From assembly GCA_013215385.1 (NCBI GenBank), contig JABSOY010000012.1, positions 1-64,000 on the forward strand: 64,000 bases of DNA, given 5' to 3'. Each line of letters starts with the position of its first letter. Position 1 is the stretch's first letter. The translations under genes were made by a program, and so were the position numbers. The stretch comes from Colwellia sp. (GTDB taxonomy: Bacteria; Pseudomonadota; Gammaproteobacteria; Enterobacterales; Alteromonadaceae). A model generated the notes under the pieces. It saw only the letters and a list, made by a program, of their open reading frames with translations. It did not search any database and had not been told where the DNA came from. Below are positions 7,959-16,807 of the stretch, piece by piece.

Positions 7959-9656
7959 ATGCGCACCAGTCAATATCTGCTTTCCACCCTAAAAGAAACG
8001 CCAGCCAGCGCCGAAGTTATTAGTCATCAATTAATGTTACGTGCAGGCCTTGTTCGCAACCTTGCCTCAGGTTTATATACTTGGTTACCTACGGGTCTTA
8101 AAGTATTAAGAAAAGTTGAAAACATCGTTCGTGAAGAAATGGAACGAGCGAATGCAATTGAAGTATTAATGCCGATGGTTCAACCGGCTGATTTATGGGA
8201 AGAGTCTGGCCGCTGGGAAGATTATGGTCCTGAATTACTGCGTTTAAAAGATCGCCATAACCGCGCATTCGTCTTAGGACCAACGCACGAAGAAGTGATT
8301 ACTAAGTTAGTTGCCAATGAAATAAATAGTTATAAACAACTGCCACTGAGTGTTTTCCAAATTCAAACAAAATTCCGTGACGAAATACGTCCCCGATTCG
8401 GTATCATGCGTGGCCGTGAGTTTTTGATGAAAGATGCTTATTCATTCCACTTAGGTGAAGAATGTTTGAAGAAAACTTATCAAAAAATGTTTGACGCTTA
8501 TTGCCGTATTTTCGACCGTTTAGGCTTAGATTATCGTCCAGTTATTGCAGACACGGGATCAATTGGCGGTGAAGCTTCTCATGAATTTCATGTACTAGCT
8601 GACTCAGGCGAAGACGAGATTGCTTTTAGTGACAACAGCGACTTTGCTGCCAACGTTGAAAAAGCTGAAGCCTTAGCACCACAAGGTGAACGAGCAGAGC
8701 CAACTCAAGAAATTAGTACTGTAGAATTAAAACTTGAACGTTTAATAAAAACTTCGAACTTAGATTTAAAAACTACCGTTAAAACGCTATTAGTGCTTGG
8801 TACTGCTACTGAAGGTGAGCCAGAAAAAATTATTGCACTAGTGCTTCGTGGAGATCATCAGCTAAATGAAGTTAAAGTTGAAAACTTATCAGCTATAGCT
8901 TCACCTTTAACGTTTGCAACTGACGAACAAGTGTCTGCAATTGCTAACTGCCATAGCACCTCACTAGGCCCTAAAGGCTTAGCTGTTGACGTTATTGTCG
9001 ACCGTAGTGCCGCTCATCTAAGCGACTTTGTCTGTGGTGCCAACGTAAATGGTCAATCTTATACTGGAGTTAACTGGCAACGAGATTGTGGTGAAATCAA
9101 TATTCAAGATATCCGTAACATTGTAACAGGCGATCCAAGCCCATGTGGCAGTGGTAACATTATTATTAAACGAGGTATCGAAGTAGGTCATATTTTCCAG
9201 CTAGGCGATAAATATGCGCAAGCGATGAACTGTGGTGTGCTAACTGAAAATGGTAAAAATCAAATCTTAACCATGGGTTGTTACGGTATTGGTGTATCAC
9301 GTATTGTTGCCGCTGCGATTGAACAAAATCACGATAAATACGGTATCAAATGGCCAGCGGCAATCGCTCCATTTCAAGTAGCTATTGTGCCAATGAATAT
9401 GGCGAAATCTGCTCGCGTGAAAGAAACAGCCGAAGCCTTATATGAGCAATTACAACAAGCAGGTATTGAAGTTATATTCGACGATCGTAAAGAGCGTCCA
9501 GGGGTAATGTTTGCTGATCATGAATTAATTGGTACACCTATTTTATTAATTGTCGGTGAGCGTAATCTTGATGAGCAAAATATTGAAGTGAAAAATCGCA
9601 TTACCGGTGAAAAGTTACTAATGCCTATTAGTGATGTAATGTCTTTATTTAAATAA
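7959..9656 (+). CDS. proS: Prolyl-tRNA synthetase
   Basis: Cytoplasmic enzyme that charges tRNA-Pro with proline using ATP. The 565 residues match the bacterial (long) form: N-terminal class II catalytic core with motif 1 region [15 protein letters not shown], motif 2 [20 protein letters not shown], an inserted editing (INS) domain at about 224-405 that hydrolyses Ala-tRNA-Pro, motif 3 around [14 protein letters not shown], and a C-terminal anticodon-binding domain ending [14 protein letters not shown] strong intrinsic terminator follows, so it is transcribed alone. Confidence 0.97.
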   Translation: MRTSQYLLSTLKETPASAEVISHQLMLRAGLVRNLASGLYTWLPTGLKVLRKVENIVREEMERANAIEVLMPMVQPADLWEESGRWEDYGPELLRLKDRHNRAFVLGPTHEEVITKLVANEINSYKQLPLSVFQIQTKFRDEIRPRFGIMRGREFLMKDAYSFHLGEECLKKTYQKMFDAYCRIFDRLGLDYRPVIADTGSIGGEASHEFHVLADSGEDEIAFSDNSDFAANVEKAEALAPQGERAEPTQEISTVELKLERLIKTSNLDLKTTVKTLLVLGTATEGEPEKIIALVLRGDHQLNEVKVENLSAIASPLTFATDEQVSAIANCHSTSLGPKGLAVDVIVDRSAAHLSDFVCGANVNGQSYTGVNWQRDCGEINIQDIRNIVTGDPSPCGSGNIIIKRGIEVGHIFQLGDKYAQAMNCGVLTENGKNQILTMGCYGIGVSRIVAAAIEQNHDKYGIKWPAAIAPFQVAIVPMNMAKSARVKETAEALYEQLQQAGIEVIFDDRKERPGVMFADHELIGTPILLIVGERNLDEQNIEVKNRITGEKLLMPISDVMSLFK

Positions 9657-9699
9657 CCTTACTTAGGGTATCTACTTAGCGTATTTGCTCAAGGTTAAT

Positions 9700-9728
9700 A
9701 AAACGCGACTTTATCAGTCGCGTTTTTT
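9700..9728 (+). terminator. Intrinsic terminator of proS
   Basis: AAAACGCGACT at 9700-9710 pairs perfectly with AGTCGCGTTTT at 9716-9726 around TTATC, and Ts follow. It lies 44 bases after the proS stop. Confidence 0.9.
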
Positions 9729-9748
9729 ATTACCTGACAAAATATTTC

Positions 9749-9910
9749 ATACCAATTACATTAATTAAGTGACCTATTTTATACGTAGGGAAAAGTGATA
9801 AGTACAAGGCATTTATTAAACTAACTAGTTGTTCTAATTATTGAATAAATAACGAAGTAATTATTAATTTTAACAAGTATAAATGATCACTTAGTTTATG
9901 TGATTGGTAT
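9749..9910. repeat. MITE-like element with 26-bp terminal inverted repeats
   Basis: The left end ATACCAATTACATTAATTAA (continuing to GTGACC) and the right end, read in reverse complement as ATACCAATCACATAAACTAA (continuing to GTGATC), match at about 21 of 26 positions. The 110 bases between are AT rich and non-coding. The size (162 bp) and arrangement suit a miniature inverted-repeat element. The right end abuts the stop codon of the next minus-strand gene. No target-site duplication is obvious and no second copy is in the window. Confidence 0.5.
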
Positions 9911-11232
9911 TACTCTTGATATACCGCGATTTTCTGTAAACGTTTATCAATCGCTAACAGCATAGATTGATAAACAAGAGAGTGTATATCACGATAATAC
10001 TGTTCAAATTTCTTCTGTGAAATTCCTTCTGGTAAACCTATTAATTCAGGTAACAACTGTGCTTCATTCGACAGTTCAGCTAAATGCTTTTGTATTTTTA
10101 AAGCACTTTCTTCAGAGTCTGTCGCTAACATAGCTAAACGCGTTCCTGCTCGGTCAGCCATTAAATCAGCAAAACTAAAACCACTACCCCCTTTATTTGA
10201 ATCTGAAAACTCTTTCAATTCACCAATAGCGTTACTTGCTGCACTCGTGCCAAATAATTGTAGCGCAACCGAGTAAATAAAATGTTTCTGAATATCAACC
10301 CTATTGCGTAACTTTACACTCGCTTGTAGTTGTACCCTTTGTTTTAACTGACTCACAGACAAATTAGAAATATCACCGACCAGTAATTCAAATTGATCAG
10401 GACAAAAATAAAGAACTAAAGCTGTCAATGCCGCTCTATTCTCTTCAACTAATGAATCACTAACTCCGGCTAAATTGCGTTGTTGAGCTAAAGCAAAGAC
10501 AAAAGACAAATATTCAACCATTGAGCTTTTTGTCTTTGGGGTAAGCTCAATAAAATCAATTAAGCTTTGATGATAAAAACGGATCACTTCCACATCACCA
10601 TATATAGCCAGCTGATCTCGTAAAGCAAATAAGCCCTCTTTAGTACTGAGATTTTTATTTTGTAAGTTTTCAGGAAAGGTAATACCGACCGCAATACGGT
10701 TCGTGGAAATATCAACATTGTCGATCATGTTAAGTAATGACGTACCAAACTCATCCTTGATATAAGAATTTGTTAACCATTCAATGATTTTTACAAGTCC
10801 ATTGCCCGGCAGTTCAAGGCTGCCAATATAGACTGTATCTAGATCAAGACCTTGTTTAGACGAATTGATCATCACTTCAATGTTCAGATACTTAATCATT
10901 TCAGGTAGCGGTAACGCCAAAGATACGTTAATAAAGGCACTATCATTGACTAATGTCACATCAGATATAAGTTGAGGGATAGCTCGATGGCCAAAAGCAC
11001 TTAAGCCATTCAATTCAGCTTGGGTCGCCTGTAACCGTATTGGCTGCTGATTACTTTTTAAAGTTTGTACTAAACGTTGAGCAATGCGTTTGTTTTCTAT
11101 TGCTGAATTTGCGCTAATTTGATGCTTGGGCTGAATATGGGGGAAAGACTGTAATGCCATAAAAAGAGTAACGGCAATACAGACAAATAAGATAATAAAA
11201 AAATACAGTACTCTTTTTAACCAAACCTTCAA
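9910..11232 (-). CDS. Membrane-anchored protein of unknown function
   Basis: A 440-residue protein with one N-terminal membrane helix (about residues 8-29, FFIILFVCIAVTLFMAL) and a large, presumably periplasmic remainder. I do not recognise a domain. The middle alternates beta-like and helical segments; the C-terminal third is helical and contains a Gly/Ser stretch (DSNKGGSGFSFADLMADRAGT). The start is TTG with AAGG 7 bases upstream. The stop codon falls exactly at the border of the MITE-like repeat, so the C-terminus may have been reset by that insertion. The LRAT-like gene lies 108 bases upstream on the same strand. Confidence 0.6.
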   Translation of the reverse strand: MKVWLKRVLYFFIILFVCIAVTLFMALQSFPHIQPKHQISANSAIENKRIAQRLVQTLKSNQQPIRLQATQAELNGLSAFGHRAIPQLISDVTLVNDSAFINVSLALPLPEMIKYLNIEVMINSSKQGLDLDTVYIGSLELPGNGLVKIIEWLTNSYIKDEFGTSLLNMIDNVDISTNRIAVGITFPENLQNKNLSTKEGLFALRDQLAIYGDVEVIRFYHQSLIDFIELTPKTKSSMVEYLSFVFALAQQRNLAGVSDSLVEENRAALTALVLYFCPDQFELLVGDISNLSVSQLKQRVQLQASVKLRNRVDIQKHFIYSVALQLFGTSAASNAIGELKEFSDSNKGGSGFSFADLMADRAGTRLAMLATDSEESALKIQKHLAELSNEAQLLPELIGLPEGISQKKFEQYYRDIHSLVYQSMLLAIDKRLQKIAVYQE

Positions 11233-11340
11233 AACTAAACCTTAATTAACATTATTTTCTAAGGCTATATTTTGATGAAATAATTGGTAAATGTATAGCG
11301 ATAATTTTTATAACTTATGCCGTGCAATAGTATGTAATAA

Positions 11341-11931
11341 TTAAAAATCACATACATCCCAATAAATTTTTCTATCAAAGAAGTTGGCTAAACGAACATT
11401 TAATTCTTTAAAAGTGGTTAAGTTACTATCTTTAGGTTTAAAGCATTGCCAAATAAATTGATGACAATTGTTGTCTATCATATGGTAGTCATGACATTGA
11501 AATATTTGCTGATGTGCTCGGTTAGCAGCTAACTCGCTCGTCATAGGGTTACCTTGTGAATCACAGGCAACAAAAATGTTTTTTCCTGAGCGTTCTTTAG
11601 TAAAACGTTGTACTGATATAGGTTTTATCAAACCATTACCGTCAAGCTCTATTATCGTATTATCTCCCATCCAAATACCGGTATGATCCAATAAACCGCC
11701 AATGCCGCAACAGACAATAGCACCTACTGCTGGTTTTACTTTTTGCTCAGTACTAAACAAGTCGGTTGGATAAGTTACCACTGGCGATTCATGTCGTTTA
11801 AGCGAATCTAACGTTTGCACACCTCGATAATAACGACGCTTACGTTGCTGTTTTTTTCTATCATCGGCTAGCTCTTTCACCGCTAATGCTGAAATTGCCG
11901 CCGCACCTAACCATAATAAGGGTAATGGCAT
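11341..11931 (-). CDS. LRAT-like / NlpC-P60-superfamily protein
   Basis: A 196-residue protein. An N-terminal hydrophobic stretch (residues about 3-17) and a basic segment (DDRKKQQRKRRYY) suggest membrane attachment with the rest in the cytoplasm. The domain at about 65-165 has the LRAT/papain-like arrangement: a G-A-I-V strand, the catalytic His in LLDHTGIWMG, and the Cys in the IDNNCHQFIW helix (NC-H-F motif). Such proteins are thiol acyltransferases or peptidases; the substrate is unknown. ATG is preceded by GAGGTGA. Confidence 0.75.
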   Translation of the reverse strand: MPLPLLWLGAAAISALAVKELADDRKKQQRKRRYYRGVQTLDSLKRHESPVVTYPTDLFSTEQKVKPAVGAIVCCGIGGLLDHTGIWMGDNTIIELDGNGLIKPISVQRFTKERSGKNIFVACDSQGNPMTSELAANRAHQQIFQCHDYHMIDNNCHQFIWQCFKPKDSNLTTFKELNVRLANFFDRKIYWDVCDF

Positions 11932-12098
11932 AAATCACCTCATGCTTAAATTTTGTTCGCTTAATAACAAGATTACGTTTTATTAGCATAAATGCTATAA
12001 AAAAGTTGCAAGTAACTATTTCAAAGCGTCTAATTATTAGTAACAATGAATATTACATCATCCACTAATAACTTAAAGATAGGTTAAAAAACTCAGTA

Positions 12099-13313
12099 AT
12101 GAAAAACATCTTAAAATCTTCAAAACTTAACAATGTTTGCTATGAAATTAGAGGGCAAATCGCCGCTGAAGCTCGTCGACTAGAAGATGAAGGACACAAA
12201 ATATTAAAGCTTAATATTGGCAACCCCGCCCCATTTGGTTTTGCGGCCCCTGATGATATTTTAAAAGATGTTATTCATAACTTGCCGACCGCTCAGGGCT
12301 ATTGTGAATCAAAAGGTATTTATTCTGCTCGTGTCGCTGTCATGCAATATTTTCAACAACAAGGTATTTTAGATGTCAGTGTTGATGATATTTTTATCGG
12401 CAACGGTGTTAGCGAATTAATTGTTATGTCGATGCAAGCCTTATTAAATAATGAAGATGAAGTATTGATCCCCGCACCAGATTACCCATTATGGACAGCT
12501 GCAGTAGCGCTTTCCGGTGGCAAGGCTGTTCATTACCGTTGCGACGAAGAAGACCAGTGGTTTCCTGACTTGGCTGATATGGCAAGTAAAATCACCGACA
12601 AAACAAAAGCTATTGTCTTAATTAACCCGAATAACCCAACCGGTGCGGTTTACAGCGAAGAAATATTACGAGGGATAATTGCGCTTGCTCGTCAACACGA
12701 GTTAATTATTTTCAGCGACGAAATTTACGACAAAATTTTATATGAGCAAGCGATGCACATACCCACAGCAAGCTTAGCACAAGACATATTAATAATTACC
12801 ATGGGCGGTTTATCAAAAAACTACCGTATCGCGGGGTTTCGCGCAGGTTGGATGGTCATTAGTGGTCCTAAGTTTCATGCACAAGATTACTTAGAAGGAT
12901 TGAATATTCTTGCCTCAATGCGCTTATGTGCCAACGTACCTTGCCAGTATGCCATTCAAACGGCACTTGGCGGTTATCAAAGTATTAACGAATTAATTAA
13001 AGACGACGGCCGTTTAATAAAACAACGCAACTTAGCTCATAAAATGATAAACGATATTGATGGATTATCGTGTAACCCAGCGATGGGTGCTCTGTATTTA
13101 TTTGTAAAAGTTGATCAAGAAAAGTTTAATATTGTTGATGATGAAAAAATGATTTTAGACTTACTCAGACAAGAAAAAATACTTTTAGTACATGGCAGTG
13201 CATTTAATATTAGTGAGAAGAACTATTTCCGCTTGGTATTTTTACCCCACATTGACGAGCTAGTACCGGCAATGGAAAAATTGAAAAACTTTTTTAGTAA
13301 TTATCGTCAATAA
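12099..13313 (+). CDS. alaA: Alanine aminotransferase AlaA-type
   Basis: PLP-dependent class I/II aminotransferase, 404 residues, the AlaA (formerly YfbQ) type that makes alanine from pyruvate and glutamate in the cytoplasm. Visible marks: the N-terminal LKLNIGNPAPFGF substrate loop, NPNNPTGAVY, SDEIYDKILY, and the PLP-binding lysine in GGLSKNYRIAGFRAGW. The next gene is yfbR, the same neighbour as in E. coli, which supports the orthology. Confidence 0.92.
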   Translation: MKNILKSSKLNNVCYEIRGQIAAEARRLEDEGHKILKLNIGNPAPFGFAAPDDILKDVIHNLPTAQGYCESKGIYSARVAVMQYFQQQGILDVSVDDIFIGNGVSELIVMSMQALLNNEDEVLIPAPDYPLWTAAVALSGGKAVHYRCDEEDQWFPDLADMASKITDKTKAIVLINPNNPTGAVYSEEILRGIIALARQHELIIFSDEIYDKILYEQAMHIPTASLAQDILIITMGGLSKNYRIAGFRAGWMVISGPKFHAQDYLEGLNILASMRLCANVPCQYAIQTALGGYQSINELIKDDGRLIKQRNLAHKMINDIDGLSCNPAMGALYLFVKVDQEKFNIVDDEKMILDLLRQEKILLVHGSAFNISEKNYFRLVFLPHIDELVPAMEKLKNFFSNYRQ

Positions 13314-13339
13314 CACTTTTATTTATACCGGAGATGAAA

Positions 13340-13933
13340 ATGCAAAGTACTTTTTTAGCTTGGATGTTCAGAATGCCGTTAATCAAGCGTTGGGCATTAA
13401 TGTTTTGTGTAAAACCTGAAAATGTCGCAGAGCATTCTCATCAAGTCGCCATCGTTGCTCATTTACTAGCGGTTATTAAAAATAAAAAGTTTAATGGCAG
13501 CATTAATGCCGACCGGGTCGCAACCATAGCTCTATATCATGAAGCAAGTGAAACTCGCTATGGTGATATTGTTAGTCCAACGAAATATGCTAACAAAGAA
13601 ATTGCACGTGAGTTTAAGAAAATAGAATATTTAGCCGAAAAGGAATGTTTGGCGTCTTTACCAGAAGAATTTCAAGACATTTTTGCCGATATTATTGTCC
13701 AAGACAATGTGGAAAGTGATTATAAAACTATTGTCAAATCCGCAGATATTCTCGTTGCTTACATTAAAGCATTAGATGAGATTAATCATAAAAACCCTGA
13801 GTTTGCTCATGTTAAAGAGCGCTTAGAGGTTAAGCTTGATGACATAAAGCAGAATATGCCAGAAGTAAAATATTTTATGGAATTTTTTTTACAAGCCTGC
13901 ACGGCAACCGTAGATAAAATTAGCCAAAGCTGA
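13340..13933 (+). CDS. yfbR: 5'-deoxynucleotidase YfbR, HE variant
   Basis: HD-superfamily phosphohydrolase that dephosphorylates deoxynucleoside 5'-monophosphates. From ATG 13340 it is 197 residues; GGAG at 13330-13333 sits 6 bases before this ATG and only 1 base before an upstream ATG at 13334, so the later start is preferred. ENVAEHSHQVAIVAHLLA and IALYHEASETRYGDI align with E. coli YfbR, but the metal-binding HD pair reads His67-Glu68. Asp to Glu is conservative and the rest of the site looks intact. It follows alaA closely. Confidence 0.9.
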   Translation: MQSTFLAWMFRMPLIKRWALMFCVKPENVAEHSHQVAIVAHLLAVIKNKKFNGSINADRVATIALYHEASETRYGDIVSPTKYANKEIAREFKKIEYLAEKECLASLPEEFQDIFADIIVQDNVESDYKTIVKSADILVAYIKALDEINHKNPEFAHVKERLEVKLDDIKQNMPEVKYFMEFFLQACTATVDKISQS

Positions 13934-13946
13934 GTTTAAGGCTTTG
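13925..13946 (+). terminator. Weak hairpin after yfbR
   Basis: CAAAGC at 13925-13930 pairs with GCTTTG at 13941-13946 around a 10-base loop, overlapping the yfbR stop. The stem is short and no U-tract follows. Confidence 0.3.
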
Positions 13947-14002
13947 TTCATCAAGGCCTCATTAGCAATTTATATCGTGATTTCAAGTCAATAATACACC
14001 CG

Positions 14003-15553
14003 TTAACTATCTGGATGATCAACTCTTATTTGAAGAAACTCGTCATAACTATCAGTAAATATATCAACAATTCTGGCCTCAAACTTTATACCTCGCTGCG
14101 CGATTAGATAAGCTTTAATCTCTGCATTACCCCATTTGTTTTTATAACAACGATCGGAGCCTAATGCATCGAAAACATCAACTACAGCCATAATACGTGC
14201 TTCAAGCGGTATTTCTTCGCCACTTAAACCGTCAGGATAGCCACTACCATCCCAATTTTCATGATGTGAATGAGCTAGCCTAGCACCTAATTTAGGCACG
14301 CTTGTTTTTGATTTAGATAATAATTCAAAACCAATATCTGTATGAGTTTTCATTATTTTCCATTCGTCATCATCAAGTTTTTCAGGCTTATGGAGGATAT
14401 CCTCTGGAATGACAATTTTACCAATATCATATAGTGGTGCAGTTAAGCGAATCGCATTTATAAAAGCCTCACTTAGACCTAATTTTTTCGCTAACAGCTC
14501 ACAAATAAGTGCCACACGCTGAACATGAATTCCTGAGTCATTACTACGCACATCTATCGCCTTTCCTACAATAGATAATAATTCTTTTTGAGTGTTTTCC
14601 AAATCGTGTTGCTTAGATAAACTGTCTAAAATGAGGGTGACATTGGTAGCAAACAATTCAGCTAAATGGGCCTTGAAGTGCTCAGCATCATCTTCAAACT
14701 CTATGTATAATACTGAAGCTGAGTTTCCTGATGTTTCATAATAACCAACAAAAATTTCTCCTGTGGTAAAATGTTCTTTATTCTCAAATGCTTGTTGAAT
14801 ATGCGCTTTTACGTCAGCCGAAATATCTGAAGACTCTAAGCTGTCAGATTCACTGACATATTTACCCGTGCAAGCAATGATCAAATTAGTACTAGTTTCA
14901 TCAAATTCAAGTTGACTACGAGCAATATAGAGTGCTGAGCTATCCACTTCCATCAGGGTTAGTAGATGATCTAGTGCTGCTGAGCCAAACTTTTTAAACT
15001 GATTTATTTTTAATAAATCATGGGTCGCTGTTATTAATTTTTTGAAGGCATCTAAACTACGCTGAATAGTCATAATATCGCGGTATGCACGAATACTGGC
15101 ATAAACCGTAGTGGTCATTTTTCCCGCAGTGAAATCAGTCTTTTCTTTGTAATCATTAATATCGAATTCTTTAATCACTTTTGCTTCAGGTGCTGTTCCT
15201 GCTTGCCCTGTTCTAAGTACTAAGCGAATGGCCTGATTTTTCAAATCATTACGGATCCATTCTACGAGCTCTAAACCCGCATGATCCGTTTCCATAACAA
15301 CATCAACAAAAGCCATACAAAAGCTGTCATCTTTGGATAATATTTCTTGTGCCTGCTTTGATGAGTATGCCGAAACAATATCTAAAGCACGGTTTTCAAT
15401 ATTGGCATCTGACAATACTAAACGAGTCACTTGATGAACGGATTCATCATCATCAATCACTAATATTCGCCAAAATTTTGCTTTGCTTTGACTGAGGTTA
15501 GAATTTGGCGGCTCTTCCGCGGATTCTTCTTTAAAGAGGAAATTTGACATCAA
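14003..15553 (-). CDS. Response regulator with DUF3369 and degenerate HD-GYP domain
   Basis: A 516-residue cytoplasmic protein. Residues about 30-160 form a receiver domain (acidic pair in VIDDDES, phospho-Asp in AFVDVVMETD). A DUF3369 sensor-like segment spans about 175-320, and an HD-GYP domain spans about 335-500. HHENWDGSGYPDGL is canonical for c-di-GMP phosphodiesterases, but the HD dyad reads Tyr375-Asp376 (APLYDIGK instead of APLHDIGK). Loss of this metal-binding His suggests reduced or altered catalysis, perhaps a binding-only effector. No sensor kinase is adjacent. Confidence 0.9.
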   Translation of the reverse strand: MMSNFLFKEESAEEPPNSNLSQSKAKFWRILVIDDDESVHQVTRLVLSDANIENRALDIVSAYSSKQAQEILSKDDSFCMAFVDVVMETDHAGLELVEWIRNDLKNQAIRLVLRTGQAGTAPEAKVIKEFDINDYKEKTDFTAGKMTTTVYASIRAYRDIMTIQRSLDAFKKLITATHDLLKINQFKKFGSAALDHLLTLMEVDSSALYIARSQLEFDETSTNLIIACTGKYVSESDSLESSDISADVKAHIQQAFENKEHFTTGEIFVGYYETSGNSASVLYIEFEDDAEHFKAHLAELFATNVTLILDSLSKQHDLENTQKELLSIVGKAIDVRSNDSGIHVQRVALICELLAKKLGLSEAFINAIRLTAPLYDIGKIVIPEDILHKPEKLDDDEWKIMKTHTDIGFELLSKSKTSVPKLGARLAHSHHENWDGSGYPDGLSGEEIPLEARIMAVVDVFDALGSDRCYKNKWGNAEIKAYLIAQRGIKFEARIVDIFTDSYDEFLQIRVDHPDS

Positions 15554-15685
15554 TAACGCTTTAATAAAAACAAGTTACTAGTAAGTTTAATAAAATTTTA
15601 TAATTTTTCCTCTTTTTTCAATAAAGAATTTCTGATTATACAAATAAAATATTTATATGAGGAAGTTAGTATGAAAATATTAAAA

Positions 15686-15707
15686 AAACGCGACTCCCGT
15701 CACGTTT
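15686..15707 (-). terminator. Intrinsic terminator after DUF4136 lipoprotein
   Basis: On the minus strand AAACGTGA pairs with TCGCGTTT (one mismatch) around CGGGAG, and a run of seven Ts begins at the end of the stem. It sits 27 bases after the stop of the lipoprotein gene. Confidence 0.6.
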
Positions 15708-15733
15708 TAATAAAGGTAGTAAACTCGTAAGTT

Positions 15734-16339
15734 TTACTGAAATTTTGCGACGATAAGGTTAACAGTATCGTTAATAATTTGATCTCTATTCTTTTCATCT
15801 TTTGCATATATGCGCTTAGTTGCATAACCAGTCCAAGCAAGCTGATGTGTTTTTACATCAAGAACATCTATCGATAGACTTCCTTCACCATATTGGCTAA
15901 GTGATCTATCGGTACTAACCACTGAATACGCCGGACGCACCAGATTTGCTCTTTCACTAGATATTGTCTGAGAAGACCTTGTATGCGTCTGAAATTTTAC
16001 TGGATTAAGCCGTTTTTTAATTTTATCGCGATTACTTACCGTATAAGCTATTGTAAAATCGGCTTTTTCAGGATCTGAAATCAACTGAAAGCCTTGATTT
16101 TCAAAAGCGATTTCAATCGCATCATCAAATTTTACTTTAGTGTCAGGATTGATTTCCGTCGATGCGGACAATATTTTTGTTTCGTTTAACCAAGCGAAGG
16201 TTTTATAGTCAACAGTTTCAACTGTAGAATTACGCTCAAAACTAACTGTTGGAGTACTTGTAATAGATGAACAACTTGTTATTAAAAAAACACCAGCAAG
16301 GGTCGATATAATCTTATTTCTTAATATAAACTTTTCCAT
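15734..16339 (-). CDS. DUF4136-family lipoprotein
   Basis: A 201-residue lipoprotein from the ATG at 16339, which has AAAGGA upstream; a longer frame to 16435 lacks support. The signal peptide ends in the lipobox LITSC, followed by SS, so outer-membrane sorting is likely. The mature part is the DUF4136 fold: YKTFAWL near the start, ADFTIAYTVSNRDK in the middle, GSLSIDVLDVKTHQLAWTG, and a C-terminal helix VNLIVAKF. Function of the family is unknown. A paralogue is encoded at 20766-21311. Confidence 0.85.
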   Translation of the reverse strand: MEKFILRNKIISTLAGVFLITSCSSITSTPTVSFERNSTVETVDYKTFAWLNETKILSASTEINPDTKVKFDDAIEIAFENQGFQLISDPEKADFTIAYTVSNRDKIKKRLNPVKFQTHTRSSQTISSERANLVRPAYSVVSTDRSLSQYGEGSLSIDVLDVKTHQLAWTGYATKRIYAKDEKNRDQIINDTVNLIVAKFQ

Positions 16340-16531
16340 TTTTATTTTCCTTTTTAATAAAATCTTTAAAACAATAATACATTTAAAACTAAATAGCCAC
16401 TGAGAAATAACATATAAATAACAGACAAGTAACATGCGAATAAGCCATTTATTTTGAAGCCTTTATATAATCAAAAAACTTCCTTTTGAATAAAATGTTA
16501 TGAGCATTTTTAGTAATATTGTTAATTTTTG

Positions 16532-16560
16532 TTGACACATAGACCAAAACATTTTAAAAA
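16532..16560 (+). promoter_or_regulatory. ilvIH promoter
   Basis: TTGACA at 16532-16537, a 17-base spacer, then TAAAAA at 16555-16560 (4 of 6 to consensus). Transcription should begin near 16567, about 33 bases before the leader peptide. Confidence 0.6.
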
Positions 16561-16599
16561 TAGAGTTATAAATTATTTTACTTTCGGATCCCGTTCTCA

Positions 16600-16680
16600 A
16601 TGAACTTTACCTTTTTACTCAACATGCTCCTCTCTGTCGTCGTGGTTATTAAACCATTGCGGGGTTGGTGTTGTTTGTAA
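16600..16680 (+). CDS. ilv leader peptide (attenuator)
   Basis: A 26-codon frame from ATG 16600 to TAA 16678. It is loaded with branched-chain codons: Leu-Leu at 6-7 and 10-11, then Val-Val-Val-Val-Ile at 13-17 (GTC GTC GTG GTT ATT). It is followed by a terminator hairpin and then ilvI, exactly the arrangement in which ribosome stalling on scarce Val/Leu/Ile-tRNA prevents termination. The ribosome-binding site is weak. Confidence 0.85.
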   Translation: MNFTFLLNMLLSVVVVIKPLRGWCCL

Positions 16681-16704
16681 GAAAAGTAAATAAGCAACTA
16701 ATAC

Positions 16705-16741
16705 AAAAACCCTCGCTCTGAATAAGACCGGGGGTTTTTTA
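16705..16741 (+). terminator. Attenuator terminator upstream of ilvI
   Basis: AAAAACCCTCG at 16705-16715 pairs with CGGGGGTTTTT at 16729-16739 (one G-U pair) around a 13-base loop, then Ts. It lies between the leader peptide and ilvI. I did not resolve the alternative antiterminator pairing. Confidence 0.85.
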
Positions 16742-16807
16742 ATACTCATTTTTAACATTTATAGATATAAAAATTTAATTAACATTACTTTCATAGAAGG
16801 CAAAATC

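Larger units (their letters stand above)
16436..16807 (+). other. ilvIH leader region
   Basis: 370 bases between the lipoprotein and ilvI. From about 16530 on it is a classical amino-acid-operon leader with promoter, leader peptide and attenuator, each listed separately. The first 90 bases probably hold the divergent lipoprotein promoter. Confidence 0.7.
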
